Source: Diphasiastrum complanatum
Lineage: Eukaryota; Streptophyta; Lycopodiopsida; Lycopodiales; Lycopodiaceae
NCBI GenBank assembly: GCA_029204225.1
Contig: MU832244.1
Location: forward strand, 16,976 to 80,975
Length of the DNA: 64,000 bases
Reading direction: 5' to 3'
The notes under the pieces were generated by a model. The model did not search any database. It was given only the letters and a program-made list of their open reading frames with translations, and was not told the origin of the DNA. Made by a program: the position numbers and the translations under genes. This document shows positions 10,164 through 20,807 of the stretch, piece after piece; position 1 is the first letter of the stretch; every line of letters starts with the position of its first letter.

Positions 10164-12785
10164 AGTTTTAGAGTGAGTTTATATGACCATAAGGGCAGAC
10201 TCTAAAGCTTGGTAAGCTGTCAGCTCTACGGTGTGATGATTCATTTCTTCTATAAACTTCTGTCAAACACATTTGACAAGGCATTGATAGGATATTCTAC
10301 AGTAGTTTTTTCAGTTCACAAGGATCTTTCAAGGTCTTACAGGCTTTATAAAGTTATGACAGTGGCAGAATCAGTTCTGAAATCAGCTTATTATTTCTGG
10401 GGTTACGAGAGTGAAGACTTATGAACGAGCCTTCCAACATCTCCAACTCTTTCACCTTGTAGATAGCATATAGATTAAGTATTTTTATTGCAACATTGCA
10501 TCAGTTCAGTCTAGTTCTTGCAAAGTGTCTCAAAAACTTAGAAGTATCTTCAACACACTCTTCAGTGTCTTGATGTTAATTCTAACAAAATCTAATGTAG
10601 AAACCAAGCAAACTAGAACACATTAAAGATGAATCCAGCGGCAAGACTTGATCAGACAGTTTCTAAAAAATTTCAGAGAATTGAGGAGGCTTGATGAAAC
10701 CTAAAGCTATCTTGATCTCCATCTTTCCATAAGACACTGAGCTGCTATTGGACGTATGGTGCAAACAAGGCTCTTGAGAATACAAACATGCATATGCTTT
10801 GTGGGCAATGATATCAAGCATAACATATGCCATCACTTTCATTGAGCTACAAGATCAAAGAAATCGAACACGATGGTTGGAGCTACCTTCACTTCAAAAC
10901 AAGTGTGAAGAAAGTTAGGAAGTTTGCATTCGGACAAGTTTCCAATGCATGAAACCTAATATGGGGTACCTCTATGCATGTGACCTAATAAAGCTAAAGG
11001 ATTGCATGCTCATATATTTGTTTAAGTAGCATCTTGCACTTGTTTTTCATCTATTTTAAATCATAATCCACTTGGCAAAGTCATCCTACAACAAATAAGA
11101 TATCTAATTGAGACATCCTATTCAACTAGTGGAATTTTTTGCAATCATCTTGCTATTCTAATTTTATGGGCGTCATTAGAAATTAAAAGTAAAGCCTCTA
11201 TTTTATGATGTGGAAAGTTTAAGTGTTTGAATGTAGGTAAGGCATGTTTAGCACAAATCGTTGAAAATGTTTGAGAATGAGAGACAAAGTCTTTGATCAC
11301 TAGTCACCAATAGAAAGAGTTTTGTAGAAGGTGGAGTATTGGAGGTACATAAGTGGAGCTAGGAAAAATATTCTTGTGAAATCTAGTAGATATAAACATA
11401 TTGAACGTTTTGTTGAAATACTTAGTGAAAAACGAAACTACCATGTTGATCGATACTCAAACTTTTCATATCACCCTGTAAGGTCCTCATAATAATTCTC
11501 ATATGATTGATTGTTTTGTTGCACGTGAAGAATGTTCTTTTACAAATTGCATACTTCGGCTGCTTGCCCTTGCCCACAAGTGTAAGAGCAATGGAAGAAC
11601 TTGTGAAGTTTTGAAAAATGATATGATATAGGGATCCATATCCTACAATATGAAAATTAGGATAGATAATCATGTAATTGATCTCCCATTGTTGTCATTA
11701 CATATAGACTTGCACTTCAGATAAAATAAAGACTATTGTAGTGATCATCCTTTTAAAGAAAAGTTTTTGTAACTTTTTAACAAACCAAAATACTTTATGA
11801 AATTGCCCTACGCTTTATGTTACAAAGACATATTGAGCTCATAGTTTCTCTTTGTGGGTAGCCTTGGACAACACAAAATATAGGTAACAAATTTAAATGA
11901 TGAGAATGCATTTGTGAGATTCCTTTTTGAGTTTAGATCACCATTGGAATTCTGGCCATTCTGTAATCCATCTAAAATTGCTATGTAGTCTAATCATGTT
12001 CCCTCTCCTTTAAATGTTCGACCATCATGATAAAATTAAACGAGGTTCTAATGCCCTACTAAGAGAATAAAAATTATGTATGTAGTTATCACACATTTGA
12101 AGCATATTGGTGATATTCCATCTACATAAATGCTTAACTAATAGGAGGTATTGTAACAATGCATATTACTTTGTTTATGTCAATCTTGCTAAGTCAATTA
12201 ATTTGCTTTTGCTATTGATAGATTGGACAAGATCAATTTGAAAAGAAAAATATAAATCTGTGGCAACAATCGCAATGTTCCATAAATTTAATGGTTTCAT
12301 GAATAGTTCCAAATATAGACAAAGCAATCACTACTTTTTATTTCTCTCAATTTGTCACAATGTCATGTCATGAAAGAACATGATCCATCACTAGGTCATG
12401 CGCAACCATTACTTGGGGCTTTTCCAAGTCCATGGTTATGTTGTACAAGCGCCACTACAAGAATACATTTCTAGGAAGTTTAAATGATTGCTCTCAAGTC
12501 AATGCAACACACTTAAAATTGTCTAATAAGATTTCTGTAAAGCTCCTATTTTGCTAAGAAGTGCTTGGAGATTTACACAACCCAAACATCACTACTTTGT
12601 ACACATAGGTCTTCTATATGGTCTAAAATATCTTGTATTGACTTTTTGGGACTATCAATACTTGGTTGTGGCCATTAAAATTGCCCTTAGGATTGTAGAT
12701 TTCTTGGACTGCTACAACGCCAAGCATGTTTTGTTAGGAAGATTAGGAAAAAGTAAGCCTTGTGTGTTATTGTGTTCAACTTTTT
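10164..12785. other. 3' flank of the SEC14-like gene; no gene recognised
   Basis: The first few hundred bases are probably 3' UTR. Beyond that I see AT-rich sequence with only short, unconvincing open frames (such as 12551-12787) and no family match. Old, unrecognisable mobile-element sequence is likely. Confidence 0.4.
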
Positions 12786-12932
12786 GAGCTCATGACTTGT
12801 GACTACCTGACTGGCTCACCACAGGTCGGAGGCTCAGTCCTTGACGTTCTAACTTGCTCTGGGACCTTAGGGAGTGTCACCCCTTAGAGTCTTACAGGGC
12901 ACGTTGGGTGCACCTGAGTCAGCTTTACAACA
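12786..12932 (-). repeat. Chromovirus 3' LTR start with polypurine tract
   Basis: Reading the minus strand, a purine tract GAGGGGAGGA (about 12933-12942) is followed directly by TGTTGTAAAGCT, the same LTR start as at 14220 on the plus strand. It lies 240 bp downstream of the integrase-chromodomain frame, in the correct order. Only about 150 bp are recognisable. Confidence 0.65.
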
Positions 12933-13173
12933 TCCTCCCCTCGTTTGAAAAAGCTGATGTCCTTATCAGGGCCAAACTAGACCTAGGACGTATGGCACGG
13001 GCTTAATTCACCGGCCTTAACAACTTTGAATTACAAAATACATTGGCAGTAGCACAGGAAAAGTGTAGATAAAGTTCACTTACGTAAAACCTGTGTAAAG
13101 CTGCAAGTGATTTATTGGCAAACTTAAGAAAAATACCGAGAAGTTCCTTGAACTTCAGAATGGCCATGAATGT

Positions 13174-13993
13174 TTATGTAAGAGGCATGCCGCCAGGTAG
13201 TGCTTTGTGTGCCGATCTGGAAAAACGGCTATTGCGTTGGTTCTTCTGCAGATAATCTGCTAGTACTTCAGGGGCTCCCTCCTTAAGTTTGTCTTCGTAC
13301 TCCCAAGAAGCCTCAATAAGTGAAGCCCGTAGCCACTTCACTAGATATTCACGTTGAACGCCAGTTCGCTTTCTATGTGTCAATATTTGTTCTGGTACAA
13401 GCTGCCTCTTCGTATCATCAAGTGTTGTTGGTGGGTGACGGAGTTCGTGTTGCCGATCAAATCGCTCATCTGGTTTGTACCGTGCCACTGGGTTGATCTT
13501 CTTGGTGACATAATATGGTCCCGCATAAGGTCGAGCGAACTTATGAGAAAAACCTTTTGGTAATGCAATGTTCTTTGTGTTCAGCCATACTTGGTCACCT
13601 TCCTCAAATTCCAGTTCTCGTCGATGTGGGTTTACGTCAGCTGCCATACTCCTTTGTGGCTGCTCTAAAAATGCCTTCACCTCTGTCAGCTTTGTGTGCC
13701 ACTCATTGATGAATTCCTCTACAGTGGGTACTGGTGTTTCCTGCACGCCTGTAAGAAAAGAGCTTGGAACAATCGGTAGCCGACCATTGCTTATCTCGAA
13801 GGGTGCCCTTCCAGTAGATCTGTTCACTTGGTTGTTATGTGCAAACTCGAGAATATCCAAGTAGTTGACCCAATCGGATTGGTCCCAAGCGACATAATTT
13901 CGTAAATATTGTTCAATCTGTCGATTGACTCGCTCCGTTTGCCCATCTGTCTGAGGGTGATATGCAGTACTGAAATTCAATCCGGTTCCCACG
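13174..13993 (-). pseudogene. Ty3/gypsy chromovirus integrase C-terminus with chromodomain
   Basis: One open frame gives GLNFSTAYHPQTDGQTERVN (end of the integrase catalytic core with the final glutamate), the YLRNYVAWDQSDWVNYL helix and the GP(Y/F) module near FARPYAGPYYVTKKINP. It ends in a chromodomain (VPEQILTHRKRTG..EYLVKWL.....SWE), which defines chromoviruses. The frame is clean but begins abruptly inside integrase at about 13993; everything upstream (gag, protease, RT, RNase H) is missing and the DNA changes to unrelated sequence. Confidence 0.92.
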
Positions 13994-14034
13994 AGGCAAA
14001 ATAGACAAGACAAAGATATATTTTCAAGTTATGT

Positions 14035-14219
14035 AATCTTTCAGTACAAAGAGCTGAGCCTCCGACTTGTGGTGTGCCAGCTTCAATGTTAATAAAAAGT
14101 GGCCAGTAAATTGAGTACTGTGCCAAGTAACTTAAATGTGTAGTTATTTTAATTGGGAGACACCTTTACTTTAATCTGACATCTGATGAGGACATCAGAT
14201 TTTATAAAGGTGGGGTGGA
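14035..14219 (+). other. Chromovirus 3' UTR-like segment and polypurine tract
   Basis: AGGTGGGGTGGA at 14208-14219 immediately precedes the LTR start and acts as its polypurine tract. ATGAGGACATCAGATTT nearby matches the reverse complement of 12960-12990. CTGAGCCTCCGAC near 14055 matches the reverse complement of 12815-12840, although there it lies inside the LTR, so the two elements are rearranged relative to each other. Confidence 0.5.
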
Positions 14220-14800
14220 TGTTGTAAAGCTACCTTTACAAGCTTTACTTCCGGCGCCATCGGCGCCAGCTATGTCCCCGGCGCCAGCAGCGCCCCTGCT
14301 GCTCCCGGCGCCATTGTGACCAGAATCCAGCCGGCGCCAAGTTCCTATGGCTGAAAATCTTTGATCGGTTCTAGCGGAGTCCAGAGAGCTCAGATCGATG
14401 TGCAATCACCTCATACGATCTAGGCATGATTAAAGGAAGCCTGGGGATCAATAAAATCTAGAGAAAGAAAATGACTTTCTAGAAAGAGAAAATTTTTGAG
14501 AGAGAAAAACGTGCTTTGCCAGCTTAGGTAGAGTGCTTGGTATGAGGGGGGGTGCCGAATCACACCAATACTATAGGGGAGTGCGGGTTGCGACTCAGGG
14601 CGAGCTCCAACCAAGTCTCAGCCTCCCTTGCTGGAATGTTGTCATGGCTCTCGCCTTGGCATGCTAGCGCCCCGGAGACTAGGGTCGGTCACACACTTGA
14701 GATGTAACCTTCTCAAATTTATCAATAAAGTGGGATTTTCCTCAAATTGACTCTGATTATCTTCTGGGTTTCAGTGTTCGGTAAAAGCGCCAATTGTAAG
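14220..14800 (+). repeat. Chromovirus LTR (plus orientation), GGCGCC-rich
   Basis: Begins TGTTGTAAAGCT after a polypurine tract. It contains seven or so GGCGCC palindromes between 14250 and 14337 and a polyadenylation signal AATAAAG at about 14722. The right end is not sharply defined. Its orientation is opposite to the integrase fragment at 13.2-14.0 kb. Confidence 0.55.
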
Positions 14801-15387
14801 GCCGCTTTCAAAATTTTTAACTTGGCACATAGCTGAGGGTCGTATCCCAGGACGCCAGCGGTATGCCGTCGGGACCATTCGGTTCGTGGCGCCAGCGGTA
14901 TGCTGTCGAGACCATTTGGTCCAGGAACTGGTTGTTTCCATATCTGTCACGGCTTGTGGTTCTGAGTGTTCCTTGCATGAATGTGAATGGGTTAAGCTTT
15001 TGAGGAACGGGCTCTAACCTGTCGGCTGAGTTGGATGGCTTGCTTGGGTGGATGTTACCTGTTTATGGCTGTCCAGTCTGGCGTGGCGCCAGGTTGGCTT
15101 CCAGCGCTCGTGACGAAGCTTTCGGTTGGTTAAGTCAGACCGCTTGCTTGGAATGGATGTTACTCATTTGTAACGAAGCTTCGAGTTGGTTAAGTTTGAT
15201 GTATGTTGGGCGGCTTGCTTGGAGGGAAGTCACCCACATCGGGACCCCCGATCTGGCATGGCACCAGGTTGGATCTCAATGTTGGTTTTTGGAACTTCAA
15301 GTTGGTTAAGTCTGATCATTGTTGGCGAGTTGGCTGCTTGTATGTCAAGTGGGTTTGGATGGCAAGAGTTGAAGGCTGGGAAGCTAA
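14801..15387 (+). repeat. Imperfect tandem repeats upstream of the histone-like frame
   Basis: CGCCAGCGGTATGCCGTCG and a near copy lie at about 14860 and 14890. From about 15010 to 15345 a longer unit recurs three times, with shared pieces GGCTTGCTTGG, TGGCATGGCACCAGGTTGG and AGTTGGTTAAGTC. Open frames crossing this stretch carry the same repeat in their translation and are not credible genes. It could be the 5' untranslated region of the preceding retroelement or the promoter and leader of the histone-like gene. Confidence 0.55.
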
Positions 15388-15888
15388 GTCGTGGTTTCCG
15401 GCGCCCTTTGGGATGCCTGCGCTACATCACCACCTCCACCACCACCCCCACCTCCACCACCTCCACCACCTCCAAGTTCTGTCGCAACTGGACCAAGTAG
15501 GACTGTAGAGCGTGGCAGGGGTAGGTCGGCCCCTCGTGCAGCACCATGGGCTGGAAAGGAGCTCCGCATGATGCAACCACCACCTCCTCGACCGCGTAGA
15601 AAGCGTAGGATCGCAAAGTGGCTCCAGGATATACGGAGCTATCAGAAGTCCGTAAAATTTTTGATCCCTAGGGCCCCTTTTGTGAGGCTTGTAAAAGAAA
15701 TAGTCGATGAATTTTCCTTGGGGAACAGAGTTACGGCAGATGCGGTGTCCGCAATACAAGAGTCTGCAGAAATGTACCTAACGCAGCTCTTTGACGACTC
15801 ATTTTTGTGTGCAGTGCACGGGAAGAGAGTCACAATACTCCCGAAGGATCTCCACCTAGCTAGAAGGCTAAGGAGAGAGCGCAATTAA
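15388..15888 (+). CDS. CENH3-like divergent histone H3
   Basis: The frame ends in a complete histone H3 fold: QDIRSYQKSVKFLIPRAPFV (alpha N to alpha 1), RLVKEIVDEF, a loop, AVSAIQESAEMYLTQLFDD (alpha 2), then CAVHGKRVTILPKDLHLARR (alpha 3). LIP.APFVRLVKE is the plant CENH3 form of this segment; canonical H3 has LIRKLPFQRLVRE. Loop 1 (EFSLGNRVTADAV) lacks the extra residues usual in plant CENH3. The first ATGs are at 15568 and 15571, giving about 106 residues with a short Pro/Arg tail. The open frame extends up to 15388 and would add a run of 15 prolines and an RGRGR segment, so a spliced upstream exon is possible. No ARTKQTARK/K9/K27 tail is seen. It is uninterrupted across the whole fold, unlike typical intron-bearing plant CENH3 genes, so it may be a retrocopy. 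Histone fold certain; CENH3 identity likely. Confidence 0.8.
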   Translation, partial: VVVSGALWDACATSPPPPPPPPPPPPPPPSSVATGPSRTVERGRGRSAPRAAPWAGKELRMMQPPPPRPRRKRRIAKWLQDIRSYQKSVKFLIPRAPFVRLVKEIVDEFSLGNRVTADAVSAIQESAEMYLTQLFDDSFLCAVHGKRVTILPKDLHLARRLRRERN

Positions 15889-16336
15889 AAATATCATGTA
15901 CATCATTTTATTTATAATATACTGAAGATTTGGTGTCAAGTATCTTGCAGAATTTCAGGTTATGTGAATGCAAATTGATGTGATTGAGTTTGATATCTGA
16001 TTTCAGTACTCTTTATGTGAATGCAGTCATTTGAAAATTTTAGTATCATCTATGTGAATGCAGTGATTTAAAATTTTCCGTACTATGGGAATGGTAGTTT
16101 CTTTAACCATGTTGTAGCTAAGATAGGTTTCCATGTCATGGCATGGAAATCACGCCAAGGCGCGACCAGGGCCTGCCTGGTCAGGCCCTGGTGTGAAAAT
16201 CACGCCACGTAAAAAAAGAAGGAGAAATCTTTATCAGAAAAAAAAAATTAAATTCTAAATTCAATGAATAAGCACATCATATAATGACAGCAGAGAATTA
16301 GGAGTGTCCACAAGAAAAAAATGACAAAATCTTTAT
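15889..16336. other. Convergent intergenic DNA with palindrome
   Basis: Separates the histone-like frame (+) from the gene ending at 16337 (-). It is AT-rich apart from the hairpin at 16144-16206. No gene seen. Confidence 0.5.
16144..16206. repeat. GC-rich palindrome with flanking direct repeats
   Basis: CCAGGGCCTGCCTGGTCAGG followed by CCCTGG forms a 10-bp stem with a 6-nt loop. It is bracketed by two copies of GAAATCACGCC-like sequence (16146 and 16195). It may be a terminator-like hairpin or a mobile-element end. Confidence 0.6.
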
Positions 16337-17808
16337 TCACATTTGATCCATTTCCTTCAGAGAGGACTTCAGCTTCTCTGATCGCTTCTCTGATGACAGT
16401 ATTGGTTTTAACATTTCTAATGCTAATTTAGGAGCATCTCCCTCATCCTCATAAGGGCCAATTAAACCCGAGAGAATGAGCCGGGTCTCGAATCCAGGGG
16501 AGAAATCATTCAAAACGGCTTTTCGGAGGACACAATAAGCCTTTGGCGCTGACGGTGACAAGTCCAGCTCACCAATGTGCTTGGAGAGTGCTTTGCATTT
16601 AAGAAGCTCTGTCTGTCCATCTAGGCTGTACTTGTTGCTGAAGCAGAAAATAAAGCTGTTGGGCAAGTTCCCAATGTAGTGGGCCATAGACCTGTCCAGA
16701 GTTCCTGCTTCAACTTTCTCCCGAGAGCCACTCCTTCGCATTGCAAATGCATCAAGCTCCACTGCATCCTGCATTTGGTTCAAATTATTGCAAAATGAGT
16801 ATAATAAAGACAAACAGACATAACAAACACACGCAAGTTGAATTGTTGGGTCAGACTTGCCTCGGTGCCTTCATCAATGTCTTCGGTTTGCGCAAGATCA
16901 ATTCCCTTGCCTTTGTACTTCACGTCAGCAGTTTTCCCTTCGAGTACCTCGAATGGCCTCGTTTGAACTGGTGGTGATTGAAGCGTTTTCAATTGGCAAG
17001 GCACCCTTGCCAGTGCTTGCTTGGTGGTGTCCGTGTCATGCCCGATCAGCTTCTCATACGTGTCGTCGGGCTGGGTGTGGTCGAAAGTGGAACTGCCATT
17101 CTGCAAATTTACCAATGCTGCCAACATCTCATCTTCTCGCAAGCCGAGAATATGTTGCAAGTCATGCATGAACACATACTCCTACCCATCAATGATGATT
17201 GGAGCAAGGCCATGGATTCGAAGCACGACATCATCGGACTCATCTATATCTTCTGGCTCCGCTAATGTGGATGCACCTGTTGCCTCTTGCGTAACCAAGA
17301 CTGCTTTGTGCTCCGCAGATAAATCTGCCTCTTCACCCGGGTCGTTCATCTCGTTCACCTGCTCACTAGGATTGTGTTTGTTGCTGGCCACAGTCGTTGG
17401 AAACTCATTAAGCAAAAAAATAACAGTAATCTCACCGGATAGAAACTTCTTTCCTACACTTTCAAGATCAAAAGTTTTCAGCTGATCCTTGGTCAGCTCC
17501 AAGTAATGATTGTTACCCAAGTGACTAATAAATCTGTTTAGACGAGCGATAAAAGGTCTATCTCCTTTCCATATATAACTAAGCAAGTTATATGGAATCC
17601 ACATGATAGTTGAGCTAGGAATTTGTATGGCATAAGGTTTCAAAGTTTCATCTATATACTCACTCATGTACGTGAATGCATCCGTATTAGCCCGTAGAGT
17701 GGCAAGCGTGTCTATTCTACCGGTAAACATACAATAAATACGATCTAACTGATCTAAAAACTCTGTGGGGGCTAGCAGATTGGCCAATTCTATTTTGGGG
17801 GACGACAT
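16337..17808 (-). pseudogene. Unrecognised two-exon gene with internal stop
   Basis: The start is the ATG at 17808 (MSSPKIELANLLAP). Exon 1 runs to 16857, a 95-bp GT-AG intron covers 16856-16762, and exon 2 runs to the stop at 16337; phase is kept (EA-M-ELDAFAMRR). Together they encode about 458 residues. One in-frame TAG at 17184-17182, between IIIDG and EYVFMHD, interrupts an otherwise continuous frame. A good TATA box (CTCTATATAAGAG, minus strand, 17944-17932) lies about 125 bp upstream of the ATG. The N-terminal 130 residues look globular; residues about 165-205 are acidic and low-complexity; the C-terminal 140 residues are again globular. I do not recognise the family. It lies downstream of and in the same direction as the transposase-like gene at 18.1-20.8 kb and may be its accessory gene. 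Confidence 0.6.
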
Positions 17809-17931
17809 TGTTATGCAACTAAGAACACTAATTGACCAGCAAACTAGTAGTCTAATTGAACAAGACAAGCTAAATTACGAAGAAACAAATTTCAACAAAG
17901 CAAGAAGTGACAACAAAATGAAAACCCCCAC

Positions 17932-17944
17932 TCTTATATAGAGG
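17932..17944 (-). promoter_or_regulatory. TATA box for the 16.3-17.8 kb gene
   Basis: The minus strand reads CTCTATATAAGAG, a strong plant TATA match, about 125 bp before the ATG at 17808. This leaves a leader of roughly 100 nt. Confidence 0.65.
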
Positions 17945-18073
17945 GACGTGTATCCAAAAATAGATATTATTATAAAACCAAATAAAACAATTTCTATTTA
18001 TAACAACAATCCAATTCGACAGTAATATTTATCACAAAGGAATATTCAAATTACAATTCAACATAAATTGTTT

Positions 18074-20807
18074 CTATTCCATTTCATCAGTTTCCGTAGT
18101 TTCTCTAGCGCTGTTTTCCAAAACATTGGATGTTGGTGTCCTCGGCATCCATCTCTTTCCAACTCGGACTCTAGACATCCTCCATTCTTGATGCCTTGTT
18201 CTAGCATTAGAGGATTGACATGTTATCTTTCTGACTGAATTTGAATTGGAGATCATTGAACACAACTCTTCAGTTCTTGTGTGTTGAAAGTGTCCTCGGC
18301 CCAAAACTCCTCTGTAAAGCCATTGGAATATCTCAACCAATGCATTGCTAAGACTCTTTCCTCCGCCATGCCGTGAATTTTTGAAATACGCAGCCTTTGC
18401 CCTGTAATGACTCTTTTCCATGCCTTGCGTATTCCAAATAGCTAATGATCCATAGGTTTTCATAAACCAAGGTCCATGAGCATAGATGATGTGTTGTTCA
18501 CAGAAAATTTGTATTAGTTTAAATCTTTACAAATACATAAATACGAAAGTAAAAAATATGAGACACACATACCATATAGTGAGTTATGTGTGTTTCTCCC
18601 CATGCATCGATCATCAATTCAATAAATGTTTTGACTTCTCTTGCATATCTATCCAAATCTTCATCTCTCAAAATCTTTTTGTTGATAGTTTGTGACAAGG
18701 CATCAAATGCTTGCCAAACCTTAGCACGTGTACTTGTCATGCGAGGATCTAAGCCAATATTTGTTGTGCATTGACATTTTTTCCTCCAGTACTCCCATTC
18801 AACACTGCTTTCACGTGCAGTATGATTTGACAATAGGTGTATCGCTTTCGCACCACCCATTGAAACTTTTGCTGGAACATCTTGCGTTTTTCCACTCATC
18901 TCAACGTCTTTGGTAAGACTCACGTGGCCCCCGTGCAATCCCATATCGGATAAAATTATCTCTAGATTTCTAATGCTAACATCTGCTCTTGATTTGGGCT
19001 GCATGTTCCATGCGTAACAACAATGCAAAAATAATAATTTGTCCAGTATTCGTAATTCACCATGCATTGTGCAAAAATGGACTCTTTCGAGAGGAATGTT
19101 CAACACAAGACTCCAAGCTTTGTCTAGATTCTGCCTATTTGGTACAAGACGTTGGTTGCAATTCAAAATACTTTTGTTCCGCCCAGATTCAAACATACAA
19201 TATATACAAAAATTCTTTGCATTTGCACCAAGACCACAACCGTACATGCATTTCAAAGTATTCAAATTAGCAGCTAGGTGCCATTCTACAACAAAGCTTT
19301 CTCCTTCAACATTGAGCAATTTGCCTTCATTTTGTGCATGTATTATCTTAGATATACTACATTTTTCAAATAGCCACTCCAGTACGTCGTGAGACTCCTT
19401 AGGAACTTCAAATGCAGCTATCCACCATATGTGATTTTCGGATTGCACGCTAAATTCTTTACAATAACTTCTGCCTAACTGTTGCAATTCACAATTCATC
19501 AAGGTGATTGTGACACGTTCAAGTTTACGCCCTTTTACGATTTATGCTTCGTCCAACTTAATAACAAATATAACTTTACCTCCGCAATCTGTAAAACAGA
19601 AATTTCATTACTAAAACATATTAGTTGAAGAAAAGCATACAATTGAAAACCGAAATCCAAAATAAATGTTCTTACCATTTGTTCTAACTTCGTAATGTCG
19701 GATCATCATCGCTTGGACCTTTTCCAGATCTAAGAATATATTATTGCCTTGATGATAACGAAAACATGTCAGAGGTCCTTTCTTCTTATTGGTTACTGTA
19801 AAAGAATCCTCAATATGTTGAAACTCTCCTAATTCAGAGAGCAATATCAAATTGCATTCTCGTTTGGCGGATTCAACAAGTTTATAAGTAGGTATTATTT
19901 GATGGCGTTTTAACTCATTTTTGTCAGAGCGTTTCATATACTTCTTCAAAGCTCTATACCCCTTGCGACTCACACCTCCTTGGTCACATGCGTACAACAT
20001 CTCTTTAACATTTGGATTTGGCTTGAACTTGTCGACTAGCTTTTTTGCAATTCTCAAGCGAATTGAATCACTTGTTTCATCTTCCACAATCTTAATCAAA
20101 TCTTTACCCTTCAAAAAATGTTTCATATATTTTCCGGCAATAAAATCTTTTCCAACCGTCTTTTTCAAGAACTCTTTTGTGTCCCTCATACGTCTTTTAC
20201 TGGCACCACCACCTGGTGCCAAAGCTTCTAGTTTGTGTCTCTTAGTGTTTTCATTTTCTGCTTGCTGATCCATCGAGACTCTACGCTTTCGTTGTAAGCC
20301 ATATATTGTCCTCTAAAATATACTGATTGAAGATTGCAATTTTTCAATTTTTGCGACAGAACTGGCAAGCTCTATTTTCAAACCATTTATCTCCTGTTCC
20401 AATTTCATATTTATTCCATGCAATGACTTTAAATTGTCATTCATACTCAATATATGAATGTTTGCCATATTTGCCAATGTCTCAGCTTGAATTCTTCGAG
20501 AATCCATTGATTGACAATAGCCAAGCAATCCATTCCGACCATCCCCAACGAACCTTAACAAACTATGTACATCATAAAATTTAGGAGGAGCATCTACCAG
20601 TGGATTATGAGGGTATAAATCACCTCTTACCCATAGGTCAATATGTTTTTTTCCTTCTAATCTCCAACAATGCATGTCATACGGATTTAAGTTAACACCC
20701 CATGCAGCTTTGGTGGCCGCATAATCCTTCTCTAACTTCACATGTAAGTGATACTTGGTTGTCATCTTGAAGATGTCAAATTTCCCAAAAGAATCTATGT
20801 AGAACAT
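18074..20807 (-). pseudogene. Transposase-like multi-exon gene with zinc knuckle
   Basis: Begins at ATG 20807. Exon blocks: 20807-19676 (one TAG at 20315-20313, or a cryptic intron ending TTTTAG there), intron 19675-19589 (ATG|GTAAGA to TTTTACAG, in phase), 19588-18573, then a last exon from about 18529 to 18074. An in-frame TAA at 19544-19542 follows KLDEA, so this copy is broken. A coiled-coil (residues about 100-160) comes first, then a basic helical block with GVSRKGYRALKKYMKRS. Next come FVIKLDEA (possible first acidic site), WHLAANLNTLKCMYG with GANAKNFCIYC (CxxC knuckle), PLERVHFCTMHGELRILDK, and GSLAIWNTQGMEKSHYRAKA (possible catalytic Glu). This order resembles uncharacterised transposon-like proteins of invertebrates and, loosely, RAG1/Transib cores. 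The DDE assignment is inference; the last splice junction is unresolved. Confidence 0.55.

Noticed and set aside
14202-14405. Ala/Gly-rich frame over GGCGCC repeats as a gene
   Set aside because: It lies within the LTR and is explained by repeated GGCGCC; no domain.
15031-15509. Three overlapping open frames of 92-104 codons
   Set aside because: They cross an imperfect tandem repeat and carry the repeat in their translation in several frames; no ATG-proximal signals and no domain.
15384-15759. Minus-strand frames rich in Gly or Val/Glu over the histone tail
   Set aside because: Shadows of the CCACCA proline-coding repeat of the plus-strand histone-like frame.
18486-20268. Plus-strand frames of 62-117 codons opposite the transposase-like gene
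   Set aside because: Antisense shadows of clean minus-strand exons with matching splice sites.
15388-20807. Endogenous giant-virus insertion, suggested by a histone beside unfamiliar genes
   Set aside because: The neighbouring genes have plant-like introns and a TATA box, the histone has a plant CENH3 signature, and no viral core gene (polymerase, capsid, packaging ATPase) is seen.
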